Assembly: GCF_017876155.1 (NCBI RefSeq)
Contig: NZ_JAGINP010000005.1
Span: 124,001-188,000, forward strand
Length of the DNA: 64,000 bases
Direction: 5' to 3'
Origin: Azospirillum rugosum
GTDB lineage: Bacteria; Pseudomonadota; Alphaproteobacteria; Azospirillales; Azospirillaceae
The notes beneath the pieces are model-generated. The model saw nothing but the letters and a program-made list of their open reading frames with translations, had not been told where the DNA came from and did no database searches. This document shows positions 32,518 through 41,150 of this stretch, one piece after another (position 1 is the stretch's first letter; each line of letters opens with the position of its first letter). Both the position numbers and the translations under genes were made by a program.

Positions 32518-33041
32518 CACGACACCGACCGCAAACCGGCTTCCACCTCCGCCATCCACGCCTTCACGCGGGCGGCGTTCACGCCGAGGTCCGACCGGCC
32601 GTAGAGGGAGCGGCTGTAGATCTTGGCGGTCGAGCGGTCCGCCCCCAGCGGCACGATCCGCACGGTGACGAGGTCCGGAAAGCGCAGCCATGGGGTCCGG
32701 ACCTCGGCTTCGATCTGCTCCTCGCCGGAGGACAGCAGTCTGACGCCGTGCTTCGCGATCACCTCGGCCCAGGCGGCGCGAAGCCGGTCGGCCGGCACGG
32801 GGTAGACCGGGCTTTCGGCGTCGGCGCGGGCGCATTGGGCGGGCGGACAGACGAGATAGCGGTTGGGGGTGTCGGCGGGCTGGAGCGTCGCGAAGTCCAC
32901 CGGCGCGCGGTTGCCGGGACCGAACACCGTCGCCCAGACATTGTCGCGCCCGACCACGGCGGCCAGTACGCCGTAAGCCAGCACCGGCACCGCCAGCACG
33001 ATCACCAGGACCCGCAGGAAACTGCGAAGGAAACGCCTCAT
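32517..33041 (-). CDS. DUF1499-family membrane-anchored protein
   Basis: A 174-residue protein with an N-terminal membrane helix (FLRVLVIVLAVPVLAYGVLA) and a periplasmic domain containing the DUF1499-like pattern: NRYLVCPP..C, PVPADRLRAAW near the middle, EEQIEAEVRTPWLRFPDLV and SRSLYGRSDLGVNAARVKAW. DUF1499 proteins are small envelope proteins of unknown role. ATG 33041 overlaps the preceding stop (ATGA) and its own stop overlaps the next start, so the three genes 33580-31963 form a tightly coupled operon. Confidence 0.75.
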   Translation of the reverse strand: MRRFLRSFLRVLVIVLAVPVLAYGVLAAVVGRDNVWATVFGPGNRAPVDFATLQPADTPNRYLVCPPAQCARADAESPVYPVPADRLRAAWAEVIAKHGVRLLSSGEEQIEAEVRTPWLRFPDLVTVRIVPLGADRSTAKIYSRSLYGRSDLGVNAARVKAWMAEVEAGLRSVS

Positions 33042-33580
33042 GAAGCCGAAACCCGCCCCGCCGCGCGACCGTTCGGCTGCGGAGCGCCGTCCGAGTCGGC
33101 CAGTGCGCGGGCCCGCGGGTCCGCCTGCACCGCCCGGGTCGCCAGCCGCGCGCGGTCCTGCGCCACCCGGAAGGAGTCGAGAAGCACGCGCGCCTCCGTC
33201 CGTTCCTGGGCGTCGCGCCGGGCCTCCGCGGTCTCCGACGCCGCGATCTTGCCGGCGGTCGAGCGTTGGGTCTCGCTGTAGCCGAACAGGCCGGGCTCCC
33301 AGCGCTTCAGGTTCGCGTAGGCCGCCGCGCGCGCGGGTCCCTCCGCCGTGGCCTGCATGTCCGCCCAAACGCGGCGCGCGGCGCTCAACTCGTCGGCCAG
33401 CACCTGCTCCGGCGAGCGCGGAGGTGCGGCTGGCGGCCGGTGCAGGCGGCTGCGCGCGGCCTTCAGCGCGACGGTCAGGTCAGGATCGTCACGCCAGCGC
33501 CGCGCCTCCGCGGTGGCGTCGCGCCACGTCTCCACAAGCCGTTCCGGTCCAGGCGATTCGTCCCATGGCGTCAACATCAT
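33038..33580 (-). CDS. Hypothetical helical protein (180 aa)
   Basis: A 180-residue cytosolic, Ala/Arg-rich, predicted mostly helical protein with long charged stretches (ETAEARRDAQERTEARVLLD, LATRAVQADPRARALADSDG). The site CAGGGGAGGGG precedes the double ATG at 33580. It is the first gene of the coupled three-gene operon with the DUF1499 and DUF2141 genes and shares a promoter region of about 110 bp with the end of the helicase gene. I do not recognise a domain. Confidence 0.6.
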   Translation of the reverse strand: MMLTPWDESPGPERLVETWRDATAEARRWRDDPDLTVALKAARSRLHRPPAAPPRSPEQVLADELSAARRVWADMQATAEGPARAAAYANLKRWEPGLFGYSETQRSTAGKIAASETAEARRDAQERTEARVLLDSFRVAQDRARLATRAVQADPRARALADSDGAPQPNGRAAGRVSAS

Positions 33581-33689
33581 GGCCCCTCCCCTGTCGCAAG
33601 GGTCCCCCGAAGAGCCCTCCTTTGGACGCAATTAGGCCATATTTCGCCAAAGACCAGAGCCGGGGGGCGCGGTAACCCCGAGTATGCCC

Positions 33690-36600
33690 TCAGTTCTCGC
33701 CCTTACCCAGCAGATAGTCGATGTCGCCGCCGTCCAGGGCACTCACAAGGCCCGTTCCTTCGATCGTCGCGTCCGAAAGGTTGCCCTTGCGGCGCTGGAG
33801 GTCGAGAATCCGCTCCTCCACCGTGTTCGCGGCGATGAGTTTGTAGACGAAAACCGGTTTGTCTTGGCCGATTCGGTAGGCGCGGTCGGTCGCCTGGTCC
33901 TCGGCGGCCGGGTTCCACCAGGGGTCGTAGTGGATGACCGTGTCGGCGGCGGTCAGGTTCAGGCCGCGCCCGCCGGCCTTCAGGCTGATCAGGAAGACCG
34001 GCACCTCGCGGTTCTGGAAGCGGTTCACCGGCTCCGCCCGGTCGAGCGTCCGGCCGGTCAGCTCCACATAGGGGATCTTCGCGTCCTCCAGCTTGCCTTT
34101 GATGAGGTCGAGCATGGAGGTGAACTGCGAGAAGATCAGGATGCGCCGGCCTTCCGGCACCATCTCCAGCACCATGTCGGTCAGGGCGTCGAGCTTGGCG
34201 CTCTCCTTCACCCGGCCGGCGGCGGGGATCTTCACCAGCCGCGGGTCGCAGCAGACCTGCCGCAGCTTCAGCAGCGCGTCGATGATCGTGATGGCGTTGC
34301 GCGACACGCCGCTGACCGCCAGCGCCGCCCGCACCGTCTCGTTCACCGACAGGCGGATGGTTTCGTAGAGGTCGCGCTGTGCCGGTTCCAGGTCGATGCG
34401 GACCACCACCTCCGTCTTCGGGGGCAGTTCCTTCGCAACGGCCTCCTTGGTGCGGCGCAGCAGGAAGGGGCGGATGCGGCGCATCAGCGACTTGGCCCGC
34501 GTGCCGTCGCCGCGCTTCTCGATCGGCGTGCGGTAGCGCTTCCCGAACTCCTTGCGGTCGCCGAGCAGGCCGGGCATCAGGAAGGCGAACTGGCTCCACA
34601 GCTCGCCCAGGTTGTTCTCCACCGGGGTGCCGGACAGGCAGAGCCGGTTGCGGGCGTTCAGCGCGCAGACCGCGCGCGTGGCCTTGCTGTCCGGGTTCTT
34701 GATGGCCTGGGCCTCGTCCAGGATCAGCATGTGCCAGGTCTGGCGCTTCAGCATTTCCACGTCGCGCCCGACCACGCCGTAGGTGGTCACCACGATGTGG
34801 GCGCGGTCGAGGTCGCCCAGCTTCTCGTGCCGGTCCAGCCCGTGCAGCACGACCACCCGCAGGTGCGGCGTGAAGCGCCCGGCCTCCGCCACCCAGTTGG
34901 GCACGAGGCTGGTCGGCACCACGACGAGGCAGGGGTCGGTCAGGCGGCCTTCCGCGTGCTCCGTCGCGATGTGGGCCAGCGTCTGGGCGGTCTTGCCCAG
35001 GCCCATGTCGTCGGCCAGGATGCCGGCCACCTTGTTCGACCGCAGCGACTGCATCCAGGCGAGGCCAACGCGCTGGTAGTCGCGCAGCGTGCCCTGGAAG
35101 GCCGCGGGCGGGTCCATCTCCGCCGGCAGTTCCTGCTCCTGCAGGGTGCGCAGGTAGCGGTCGATCTGGGCGGTGTCCTCGGTGCGCCGGGCGATCAGGT
35201 CGTCGATGTCCAGCAGCCCGTCGGCCTCGGCCAGCGGCACCTTCAGCGTGTCGTCGATGCGCCGGCCGCTGCCCAGCATCGCCTCCAGCACGCTCATCAG
35301 CCGCTCGACGCGCTCCGCCGGCAGGGCCAGCACGTTGCCGTCGTCCAGCACCAGATGGGCGCGCCCTTCGATGACGCGGGTGGCCTCCATGCCGCCGCGC
35401 TCGATCAGCGTCGCCAGGATCGGCAACAGGGCGCGGCGCTGCCCGTCGATCTCCACGCCGACGTCCAGGTCGAACCAGCCGTCGCCGGCGTCGCGCACGG
35501 CGACCGCCACCTCGTCGCCGGCCTCCACCACCTTGGTGCCGAAGTCGGCGCCGACCTCGACGATCCAGCCCTCCTTGCGCAGGGCGGCGACCTCCGTGGC
35601 GAGGAAGGCGGACCAGCGCTCCTCCGCGTCCTTGCCGGTCAGCCAGTGCACGCGGGTGCCGCGCGCGTTCAGCTGGCCGCGCGGCGCCTCGATGCGCCCC
35701 TGCGCGAAGCCGAAGGCGGCGAGGCGGTCGAGCGCCCCCTGCTCCAGCGCCTTGTCGCGGCGCACGAAGACGGCGCCGCCGGGCTCCTCCACGCGGGCGA
35801 ACTGGCGCTGGTCATCGGGCTCGATCTCCGACGGGGAGCCCTCCTCGCCATAGTCGAAGGCAAGCCGCAGCACATCCACCAGCCCGCCGTCCGGCGACAC
35901 CACGCGGCCGAGCCGGGCCACGATGCGCGGGTCGCGCTCCACGATGGTCGCGGCGGCGTCGGACCCCATGCGGATTCCCGACGGCATGGAGGCGGACAGC
36001 GACGGCGCCATCGGGATCGTCGGCCGCTCCGGCGCCGGAGATGCCGCGGCCGGGGCGGCCCCCCGGGGCTTCGGCACCTCGACGACCTGAAGCTCGACGG
36101 GCGAGACCGTGCCACCCTTGGGGTCCACGCACCAGTAGGTCTGGCCCTTGATGAGCGTCCCGCCCTCCGGCAGGCCGGTCGGGCGCAGCTTGCGCGTCGC
36201 CGGGTCGCGGAAGGCGCGGACCGTGCGGGACGGCCCCTCCGCCAGCACGGCGCCGCCGCGCCAGCGCAGCCGCCCGGTGCCGAGCAGCCGGCGCAGCACG
36301 CGGTCCACCGCGTCGCCGCGGCTCTTGGCGACCGGCGTGCGCACCACCCCGCCGCCGCCGAGCAGGCGGGCGACGGCGCGGTCCACGTCGCCGTCCAGGC
36401 TGCGCGGCGCGCGGGCCATCACGTCGCGCGGGCTGGCGGGGGTGGAGACGTTCTCCCCCTCCACCGCGATAATGGCGGAGACGAACATGGCCACGTCCTC
36501 CTTCCCCGGCTCCAGCGTCCAGAGGACGCTCAGCACCGGGTCGGGCGGCGGCGGCGGCGGTGGTGGAGGCGGCGGGGCGGCGCGCGGAGGTTCGGGCGCG

Positions 36601-37070
36601 GGGGCCGGAGGCGCCGGGGAGGTCGGGGAAGCCGGCAGGCTGGACGGCGCCGGGCCGGGCGCCGGCTCAGGCGGTGGATCGAACAGCGACATCTGCCGCG
36701 CCTCCGGCCGCGCGTCGAGCGCCATCAGCGCCGCCGCCGCCATGTGCGCGCAGGCGTTGCGCCCGCAGGTGCAGCTCTTGTCGAACACCACCCGGCTGCG
36801 CCCGCGCACCGGCGTGACGGTGACCGACAGGTGGCGGCCGAGGTCGGCCACCGTCGCCTCGATCCGGCCCTCCGCCTCGGACAGGGTCACCGCCTTGGTC
36901 AGGATGAGCGTGCGCCCCCGCTGCAACGTCTTCGCATCGAAGACGCGCGCCAGATCCTCCTGGGTGAAGGGGACCATGGCGGTTCCGGCTGGGACGGTTC
37001 CGGTTGGGGCGGTTCCGGTTGGGACGGTTCCGGGCGCCGTTGCGCGCGGAGGGGAGTCGAATAGCGACAT
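33690..37070 (-). CDS. SWIM zinc finger plus SNF2/RapA-type helicase
   Basis: A 1126-residue SF2 ATPase. The N-terminal SWIM zinc finger has C100, C102, C107 and H109 (KSCTCGRNACAHM); then come a Pro-rich linker with an eleven-proline run (about 168-178) and a long middle region. The SNF2 core has Walker A LADDMGLGKTAQTL, the DEAQ box LILDEAQAIKNPDS and motif V/VI NLTAADTVIHYDPWWNP...QATDRAYRIGQ. SNF2-SWIM proteins are thought to remodel protein-DNA complexes or act in repair; partners are unknown. The N-terminus carries a 15-bp tandem DNA repeat giving PTGTA/PTGTV units. Start MSLFDS at 37070 is supported by the same MSLFDPPPEP motif recurring near residue 126. Confidence 0.88.
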   Translation of the reverse strand: MSLFDSPPRATAPGTVPTGTAPTGTVPAGTAMVPFTQEDLARVFDAKTLQRGRTLILTKAVTLSEAEGRIEATVADLGRHLSVTVTPVRGRSRVVFDKSCTCGRNACAHMAAAALMALDARPEARQMSLFDPPPEPAPGPAPSSLPASPTSPAPPAPAPEPPRAAPPPPPPPPPPPDPVLSVLWTLEPGKEDVAMFVSAIIAVEGENVSTPASPRDVMARAPRSLDGDVDRAVARLLGGGGVVRTPVAKSRGDAVDRVLRRLLGTGRLRWRGGAVLAEGPSRTVRAFRDPATRKLRPTGLPEGGTLIKGQTYWCVDPKGGTVSPVELQVVEVPKPRGAAPAAASPAPERPTIPMAPSLSASMPSGIRMGSDAAATIVERDPRIVARLGRVVSPDGGLVDVLRLAFDYGEEGSPSEIEPDDQRQFARVEEPGGAVFVRRDKALEQGALDRLAAFGFAQGRIEAPRGQLNARGTRVHWLTGKDAEERWSAFLATEVAALRKEGWIVEVGADFGTKVVEAGDEVAVAVRDAGDGWFDLDVGVEIDGQRRALLPILATLIERGGMEATRVIEGRAHLVLDDGNVLALPAERVERLMSVLEAMLGSGRRIDDTLKVPLAEADGLLDIDDLIARRTEDTAQIDRYLRTLQEQELPAEMDPPAAFQGTLRDYQRVGLAWMQSLRSNKVAGILADDMGLGKTAQTLAHIATEHAEGRLTDPCLVVVPTSLVPNWVAEAGRFTPHLRVVVLHGLDRHEKLGDLDRAHIVVTTYGVVGRDVEMLKRQTWHMLILDEAQAIKNPDSKATRAVCALNARNRLCLSGTPVENNLGELWSQFAFLMPGLLGDRKEFGKRYRTPIEKRGDGTRAKSLMRRIRPFLLRRTKEAVAKELPPKTEVVVRIDLEPAQRDLYETIRLSVNETVRAALAVSGVSRNAITIIDALLKLRQVCCDPRLVKIPAAGRVKESAKLDALTDMVLEMVPEGRRILIFSQFTSMLDLIKGKLEDAKIPYVELTGRTLDRAEPVNRFQNREVPVFLISLKAGGRGLNLTAADTVIHYDPWWNPAAEDQATDRAYRIGQDKPVFVYKLIAANTVEERILDLQRRKGNLSDATIEGTGLVSALDGGDIDYLLGKGEN
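36981..37031. repeat. 15-bp tandem repeat (3.4 copies) in the helicase gene
   Basis: Units GGTTCCGGCTGGGAC, GGTTCCGGTTGGGGC and GGTTCCGGTTGGGAC, then a partial GGTTCC, encode TGTVP/TGTAP pentapeptides near the protein start. The length is a multiple of three, so changes in copy number keep the frame. Confidence 0.85.
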
Positions 37071-37280
37071 GACCCTGAGGAAGGCAGCGGAAGGGCGGGC
37101 GGCGGATGGGTGGATGCGGACGGAACGGGACGTGAACGGGGGCGTGGGTATAGTCGGACACCATGCCTCTCCGCAACCCCGCTCTCAACCCTGAACCGGC
37201 CGTGAAGGAGAAACATTCCGGTTGCCAAATAGCCGCCGGGCCTCGCCGGCACGGCGGGAAGTGCCGTCAAGACAAGCGAA

Positions 37281-37307
37281 GGCCGGGCGTGGATGAAGCG
37301 CCCGGCC
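37281..37307 (-). terminator. Possible terminator of the PAP2 phosphatase gene
   Basis: GGCCGGGCG (37281-37289) pairs with CGCCCGGCC (37299-37307) just beyond the PAP2 stop. On the minus strand it is followed by TTCGCTTG, a weak U-tract. The rest of the 247-bp gap to the helicase start shows nothing gene-like. Confidence 0.45.
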
Positions 37308-37317
37308 CCTCAAAAGC

Positions 37318-38028
37318 TTATCGCGGAAGCAGGCTGTCCAGCGGCGACACCGGCCCGCACAGGACATCGTCCTGGCGCAGGAGCATGGCGATGTGCTTCA
37401 GCATCGGCTCCGCCGTGGTTCGGTTGCCGAAGGTCACGGCCCCCGCGCCGAGCAGCAGGACCGCCACCGCCAGCAGGGGTGCCACGACCAGCGGGGACGA
37501 CGGCCACCGCCACGGCGAAGGCGACAGGGGCGGCGGCGCTTGCCCGACCGTCACCTCCGCGGCCTGCGCCCGGGCGATCCGGGCGAGGCCCTGCGCGAAG
37601 GCCGCCACCGCCAGCCCGCCCAGCGCGAGGCCGACCGTCACCTCCGTCACCGAATGGCTGCGCAGGATGACCCGGGACACCGCCACCCCGGCGACGACGC
37701 CGAACACCGCCAGCAGGAAGGCGTTCCGCCGCCAACCCTCGACATGGCGCGCGACCACCACGCCGACCGCCCCGTAGACGGCGGCGCTGAGCGCCGCGTG
37801 CCCGCTGGGGCTGGTCAGCCGGTCGTCGAGGAAATGGACGTTGCAGGCGTGGCCGGCGATCTTCAGCAGCATCACGACCGCCACCATGAGGGCCAGCGCC
37901 GCGACCCAGCCCGCCGCGGCCTTCACCGAATGGCGGCGCCACAGCACGGCGGCCAGCACGCCGGACACCGGCAGCACCACGGGCGCGCTGCCGAGAAGCG
38001 TGACGGCCTTGTTCAACGCGATGAACAT
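37318..38028 (-). CDS. PAP2-superfamily membrane phosphatase
   Basis: A 236-residue integral membrane protein with about six helices and the PAP2 phosphatase motifs: a basic first segment LLKIAGHACNVHFLDDRLTS, PSGHAALS (catalytic His) and SRVILRSHSVTEV (Arg and His). Such enzymes dephosphorylate lipid phosphates, including undecaprenyl diphosphate and lysophosphatidate. Beyond the third motif is a longer than usual C-terminal section with a Pro-rich loop and one more helix. The gene is 50 bp downstream of a secreted-protein gene on the same strand and may be cotranscribed with it. Confidence 0.83.
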   Translation of the reverse strand: MFIALNKAVTLLGSAPVVLPVSGVLAAVLWRRHSVKAAAGWVAALALMVAVVMLLKIAGHACNVHFLDDRLTSPSGHAALSAAVYGAVGVVVARHVEGWRRNAFLLAVFGVVAGVAVSRVILRSHSVTEVTVGLALGGLAVAAFAQGLARIARAQAAEVTVGQAPPPLSPSPWRWPSSPLVVAPLLAVAVLLLGAGAVTFGNRTTAEPMLKHIAMLLRQDDVLCGPVSPLDSLLPR

Positions 38029-38078
38029 GCGCCCCTACCGCTTTCCAATCACTTGCGCCCGCATCACCGCGCCCTCGA

Positions 38079-38597
38079 TCACCGCACCCGGACCAGCATG
38101 CCTTCCTGGTAGTTCCAGGCGGCGGTGCCCTTCGCGGCGGCGCGCTTGCCGTCGGTCCCCTTGCCGTCAATAACGGGCATGGAGACGGTCAGGGTCCGGT
38201 CGGCCATGGCGACCTGCGGCGCCTCGCTGCACGTCCCGAAGGGCAGCGAGACGGTGGGCTTCGCCGCGGTCAGGTCCAGCACGCGGAACCGCGCGGCGCA
38301 GCCGCCGTCGGCGCTCTGCCGCAGCAGGACCAGCCAGCGGCCCTGGAGGTTGTAGGCGTTGACGAAGGCGAAGGAGGCGCCGTCGCGGTCCTCGTACACC
38401 ACCTTGTCGTTGACCACGACCTGCATGACCTTCGGCGCCGCCTGCACCAGCTGGACGGTCTCCTCGCCGACGGCCGCCGACAGCAGGATGTCCGCGGCGC
38501 GGGCACCGTCGGAACCGACCATCACCCCGGCCGCAAACAGGCCGGCCGCCATCGCCGTCAGACCCGCAAGCCTGGTCGCCACCGCCTTCATCACCAT
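38079..38597 (-). CDS. Exported hypothetical protein (172 aa)
   Basis: A 172-residue protein with an N-terminal export segment (about residues 9-35, cleavage likely after GARA-ADI) and a predicted beta-rich mature domain (ETVQLVQAAPKVMQVVVNDK, YNLQGRWLVLLRQSADGGC). It has two Cys (GGC, GTC) that could pair. It begins MVMKAV; the second ATG at 38591 is an alternative start. It lies upstream of the PAP2 phosphatase gene. No family recognised. Confidence 0.6.
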   Translation of the reverse strand: MVMKAVATRLAGLTAMAAGLFAAGVMVGSDGARAADILLSAAVGEETVQLVQAAPKVMQVVVNDKVVYEDRDGASFAFVNAYNLQGRWLVLLRQSADGGCAARFRVLDLTAAKPTVSLPFGTCSEAPQVAMADRTLTVSMPVIDGKGTDGKRAAAKGTAAWNYQEGMLVRVR

Positions 38598-38837
38598 GCC
38601 AATCCCCTGAACTCCTCAAGTCACGGCGTGATCGCCCCGCCGCAAGGTAGGACGGCCGCCATCCGATCGAAAGTCCGCCAATCGGCGGAGCCCTCAGTTC
38701 CAGCAACTATGGCCAGGAACTATGGTCCTTTCAGAAATCTCGCTCCAGGGGCAAAATTTTGGTTGCCTTCCGATCCAGGCCCCATTAAAAAGCGCGCCTA
38801 CCGCGGACGGCAACGCCGGACGCCGCGGCAGAGGGAA

Positions 38838-38914
38838 GCGCCCGTAGCTCAGCTGGATAGAGCACCAGACTACGAATCTGGGGGTCAGGAGTTCGAATCT
38901 CTTCGGGCGCGCCA
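38838..38914 (+). tRNA. tRNA-Arg (anticodon ACG)
   Basis: Full cloverleaf: acceptor GCGCCCG/CGGGCGC, D arm GCTC-AGCTGGATA-GAGC, anticodon stem CCAGA/TCTGG with loop CTACGAA (anticodon ACG), variable GGGTC, T arm AGGAG-TTCGAAT-CTCTT, discriminator G and an encoded CCA. A34 should be edited to inosine by TadA to read CGU, CGC and CGA. A T-rich stretch (CTCCTTTTTT) follows as a likely terminator. It is not linked to rRNA. Confidence 0.96.
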
Positions 38915-39033
38915 CTCTCTCCTTTTTTAAGAATTCCGCAAAAAAACCACCGCCTGCTTCGCTTCGGCTGGATCGTCCGATCCCGCGGCGCGATGCCGGG
39001 CTTTTCGTGCTTGGGCGTTCGGCGCCTCTGCGA

Positions 39034-40326
39034 TCAGCTCTGGGCCGGAACGGCGCCTTCCGGCTCCGGCCGCTCGCGCAGGCGGGTCACGCCGAACAGG
39101 GCGGCGGTGGCACAGGCCATGACGTACAAGGCCGGCGACATGGGGCTGCCCGAGACGCTGATCAGCCAGGTCACGACGAAGGGCGCGAAGCCGCCGAAGA
39201 TCGACACCCCGACGCTGTAGACGACCGACAGTCCGGTCGCCCGAACGCCGCGCGGAAAATTCTCCATCACCATGATCAGGCAGGATCCGGACCCCGCCGC
39301 GTTGAAGCCGATCAGCACCACGAAGGCGACGAGCGCCGCCGTCGCGCTCTGCGTCTGGACGACGACCCAGAAGGCCGGGTAGGTCAGCACCGCGGTTCCC
39401 AGCCAGGACCAGAAGACGAAGGGCCGGCGGCGTCCCAGCCGGTCCGACAGGCGGCCGGCCAGTGGTGCCACGATCAGCAGGGTCGCGCCGGCGAAGCACC
39501 CCGCCAGGAAGGCGCTCTGCGGCGGCAGGGCGATCGTTTTGATCAGGTAGGTCGGCATGTAGTAGATGTTGACGTAGGTCGACGCCGTCCCGCCCATGAT
39601 CATCAGCACCCCGGCGAACAGCGTGCGGCCGTGCCCGGACACCAGATCCCGCAGGACCACGGTCCGCCGCCCTCCCCCCACGGCCGTTTCCGGCAGCGTC
39701 CAGCGGACATAGAGGCCGACGGGGATGATCAGCAGCCCGACCAGGAACGGGATGCGCCACGCCCCCGCCTCCAGCGCGCCCGGCGGCAGCGCGGTCGTCA
39801 GGATGTAGCCGCTGAGCGCGCCGCACAGCGCCGCCGCACCCTGGCTGGCCATCTGCCAGCTGACGCGCAGCCCGCGGCCGGACGGACGGCCCATCTCCAT
39901 CAGCAGCGTCGTCGCGACGCCGATCTCCCCGCCCGCCGAGAAGCCCTGGAGGCACCGCCCGACGACGATGGCCGCGGGGGCCAGCAGGCCGATGTCGGCG
40001 TAGGTCGGACACAGGCCGATCAGCAGCGTGCCCAGCGCCATCAGGGAGATGGTCATCACCAGCGCCGGCTTGCGGCCGGCCCGGTCGGCGTAGGCGCCGA
40101 TCACGATCCCGCCCAGGGGACGGACGACGAAGCCGATGCCGAAGGTCAGCAGCGCCAGGAGAAACGGACCGAACTCCGACTGGACGGGGAAGAACAGCTT
40201 GCCGATCGTCAGCGAGAAGAAGCTGTAAACAGTGAAATCGTAGATCTCGATGGCGTTGCCCAAGGACAGCGCCAGCACCGTCGCGAACCGGGACGGCGGC
40301 CTCAAACGGCCATCGGCTTCGTTCAT
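39034..40326 (-). CDS. MHS-family MFS transporter (metabolite:H+ symporter type)
   Basis: A 430-residue, 12-helix transporter of the MHS family (ShiA, KgtP and ProP relatives). GNAIEIYDFTVYSFFSLTIGK at the N-terminus, RPLGGIVIGAYADRAGRKPAL (motif A) and GRCLQGFSAGGEIGVATTLL are family hallmarks. Likely substrates are organic acids or betaine-like solutes. ATG 40326 is chosen; a TTG at 40347 would add seven residues. A 310-bp AT-richer gap separates it from the divergent receiver gene. Confidence 0.85.
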   Translation of the reverse strand: MNEADGRLRPPSRFATVLALSLGNAIEIYDFTVYSFFSLTIGKLFFPVQSEFGPFLLALLTFGIGFVVRPLGGIVIGAYADRAGRKPALVMTISLMALGTLLIGLCPTYADIGLLAPAAIVVGRCLQGFSAGGEIGVATTLLMEMGRPSGRGLRVSWQMASQGAAALCGALSGYILTTALPPGALEAGAWRIPFLVGLLIIPVGLYVRWTLPETAVGGGRRTVVLRDLVSGHGRTLFAGVLMIMGGTASTYVNIYYMPTYLIKTIALPPQSAFLAGCFAGATLLIVAPLAGRLSDRLGRRRPFVFWSWLGTAVLTYPAFWVVVQTQSATAALVAFVVLIGFNAAGSGSCLIMVMENFPRGVRATGLSVVYSVGVSIFGGFAPFVVTWLISVSGSPMSPALYVMACATAALFGVTRLRERPEPEGAVPAQS

Positions 40327-40636
40327 CCCACGCGTCGGTATCGTCAAGACCGCTCACCGTAAACCATCGTTCCGCCAGCCGCGCCGGAGAGCCGGCACGG
40401 GGCCAAGCTCACGCCAGCCCATAAAAAGGCTAATGGCTTATGAGGATTGGACAAACGACATTTTTCCACCCATTCCGGACATAATAGGTCTTGCGTGCCG
40501 GAACGTGCGCCGGATTCACCGTGGTCCCGGCACCCTATACCGAGGTATGAATGGCGCGGTTTTCTTCCGGTTGCTGTTATATCGCGCAGGCGTTGACGAT
40601 GGTCGGCGGGGCACGCCTTGGCTGGAGTGAGATGTT
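40327..40636. other. Divergent intergenic region, relatively AT-rich, no convincing gene
   Basis: This gap between the MHS transporter and the lone receiver gene has runs such as CATAAAAAGGCTAATGGCTTATGAGG and ATAATAGG that stand out from the 70% GC background, consistent with promoters on both strands. A 65-codon frame from ATG 40433 to 40630 lacks a ribosome site and gene-like codon bias and is not called. Confidence 0.5.
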
Positions 40637-41008
40637 GTGCGGACGGTTCCTACGATTTGCGTCGTCGATGATGATGAGAATGTCCGGGACAGCCTCGACA
40701 GCCTCCTGCGCTCGGTCGGCATGAAGGTCTGCACCTTCCCGTCAGCCGAAGATTTCATCTCCTACACGGGGCGGACCGACTGCCTGATCACCGACCTGAA
40801 CATGGACGGCATGGACGGGTTGGATCTGCAGGCCGCGTTGCGCCAGAGGGGATGCACCTTCCCGATCATCCTGATGACGGCGTTCCCGACGCCGGTCGTC
40901 CGCAACCGGTCGCTCGACCTCGGCGCCTCGGCCTTCCTGACCAAGCCGCTCGATCCGGAAGACCTGCTCAACTCGGTGGAGTCCGCCGTCGAGCCAAGCA
41001 GCCATTAG
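40637..41008 (+). CDS. Single-domain FixJ-type receiver protein
   Basis: A 123-residue stand-alone receiver: acidic cluster CVVDDDENVRDSL, phospho-acceptor Asp in CLITDLNMDGMDG, the Thr/Lys switch positions in ILMTAF and FLTKPLDPEDLL. There is no output domain, so it likely modulates a kinase or acts as a phosphate sink for the FixL-like kinase at 43006-41795. The start is GTG 40637 with GGAGTGAG upstream. It is close in sequence style to the receiver of the full FixJ-like regulator 140 bp downstream (both have SLLRSVG), suggesting duplication. Confidence 0.85.
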   Translation: MRTVPTICVVDDDENVRDSLDSLLRSVGMKVCTFPSAEDFISYTGRTDCLITDLNMDGMDGLDLQAALRQRGCTFPIILMTAFPTPVVRNRSLDLGASAFLTKPLDPEDLLNSVESAVEPSSH

Positions 41009-41150
41009 GAGAGGGACCGGGCGACACGCCCCCGCACGGTCCTGACGTCCCGGTCAGGATTTCAAGAACAATGCCCCTGCGCAGTTTGCCGCACCCTGGG
41101 CCGGCTGGTACGATCACGTGGGTGGGGGAGCGCAGACTCGTGGAGACCAC

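Noticed and set aside
38628-38930. 100-codon frame across the tRNA gene
   Set aside because: It is the translated tRNA-Arg sequence (PVAQLDRAPDYESGGQEFES is a well-known tRNA artefact).
40433-40630. 65-codon frame in the gap before the lone receiver gene
   Set aside because: No ribosome-binding site, AT-rich promoter-like sequence, and no gene-like third-position GC bias.
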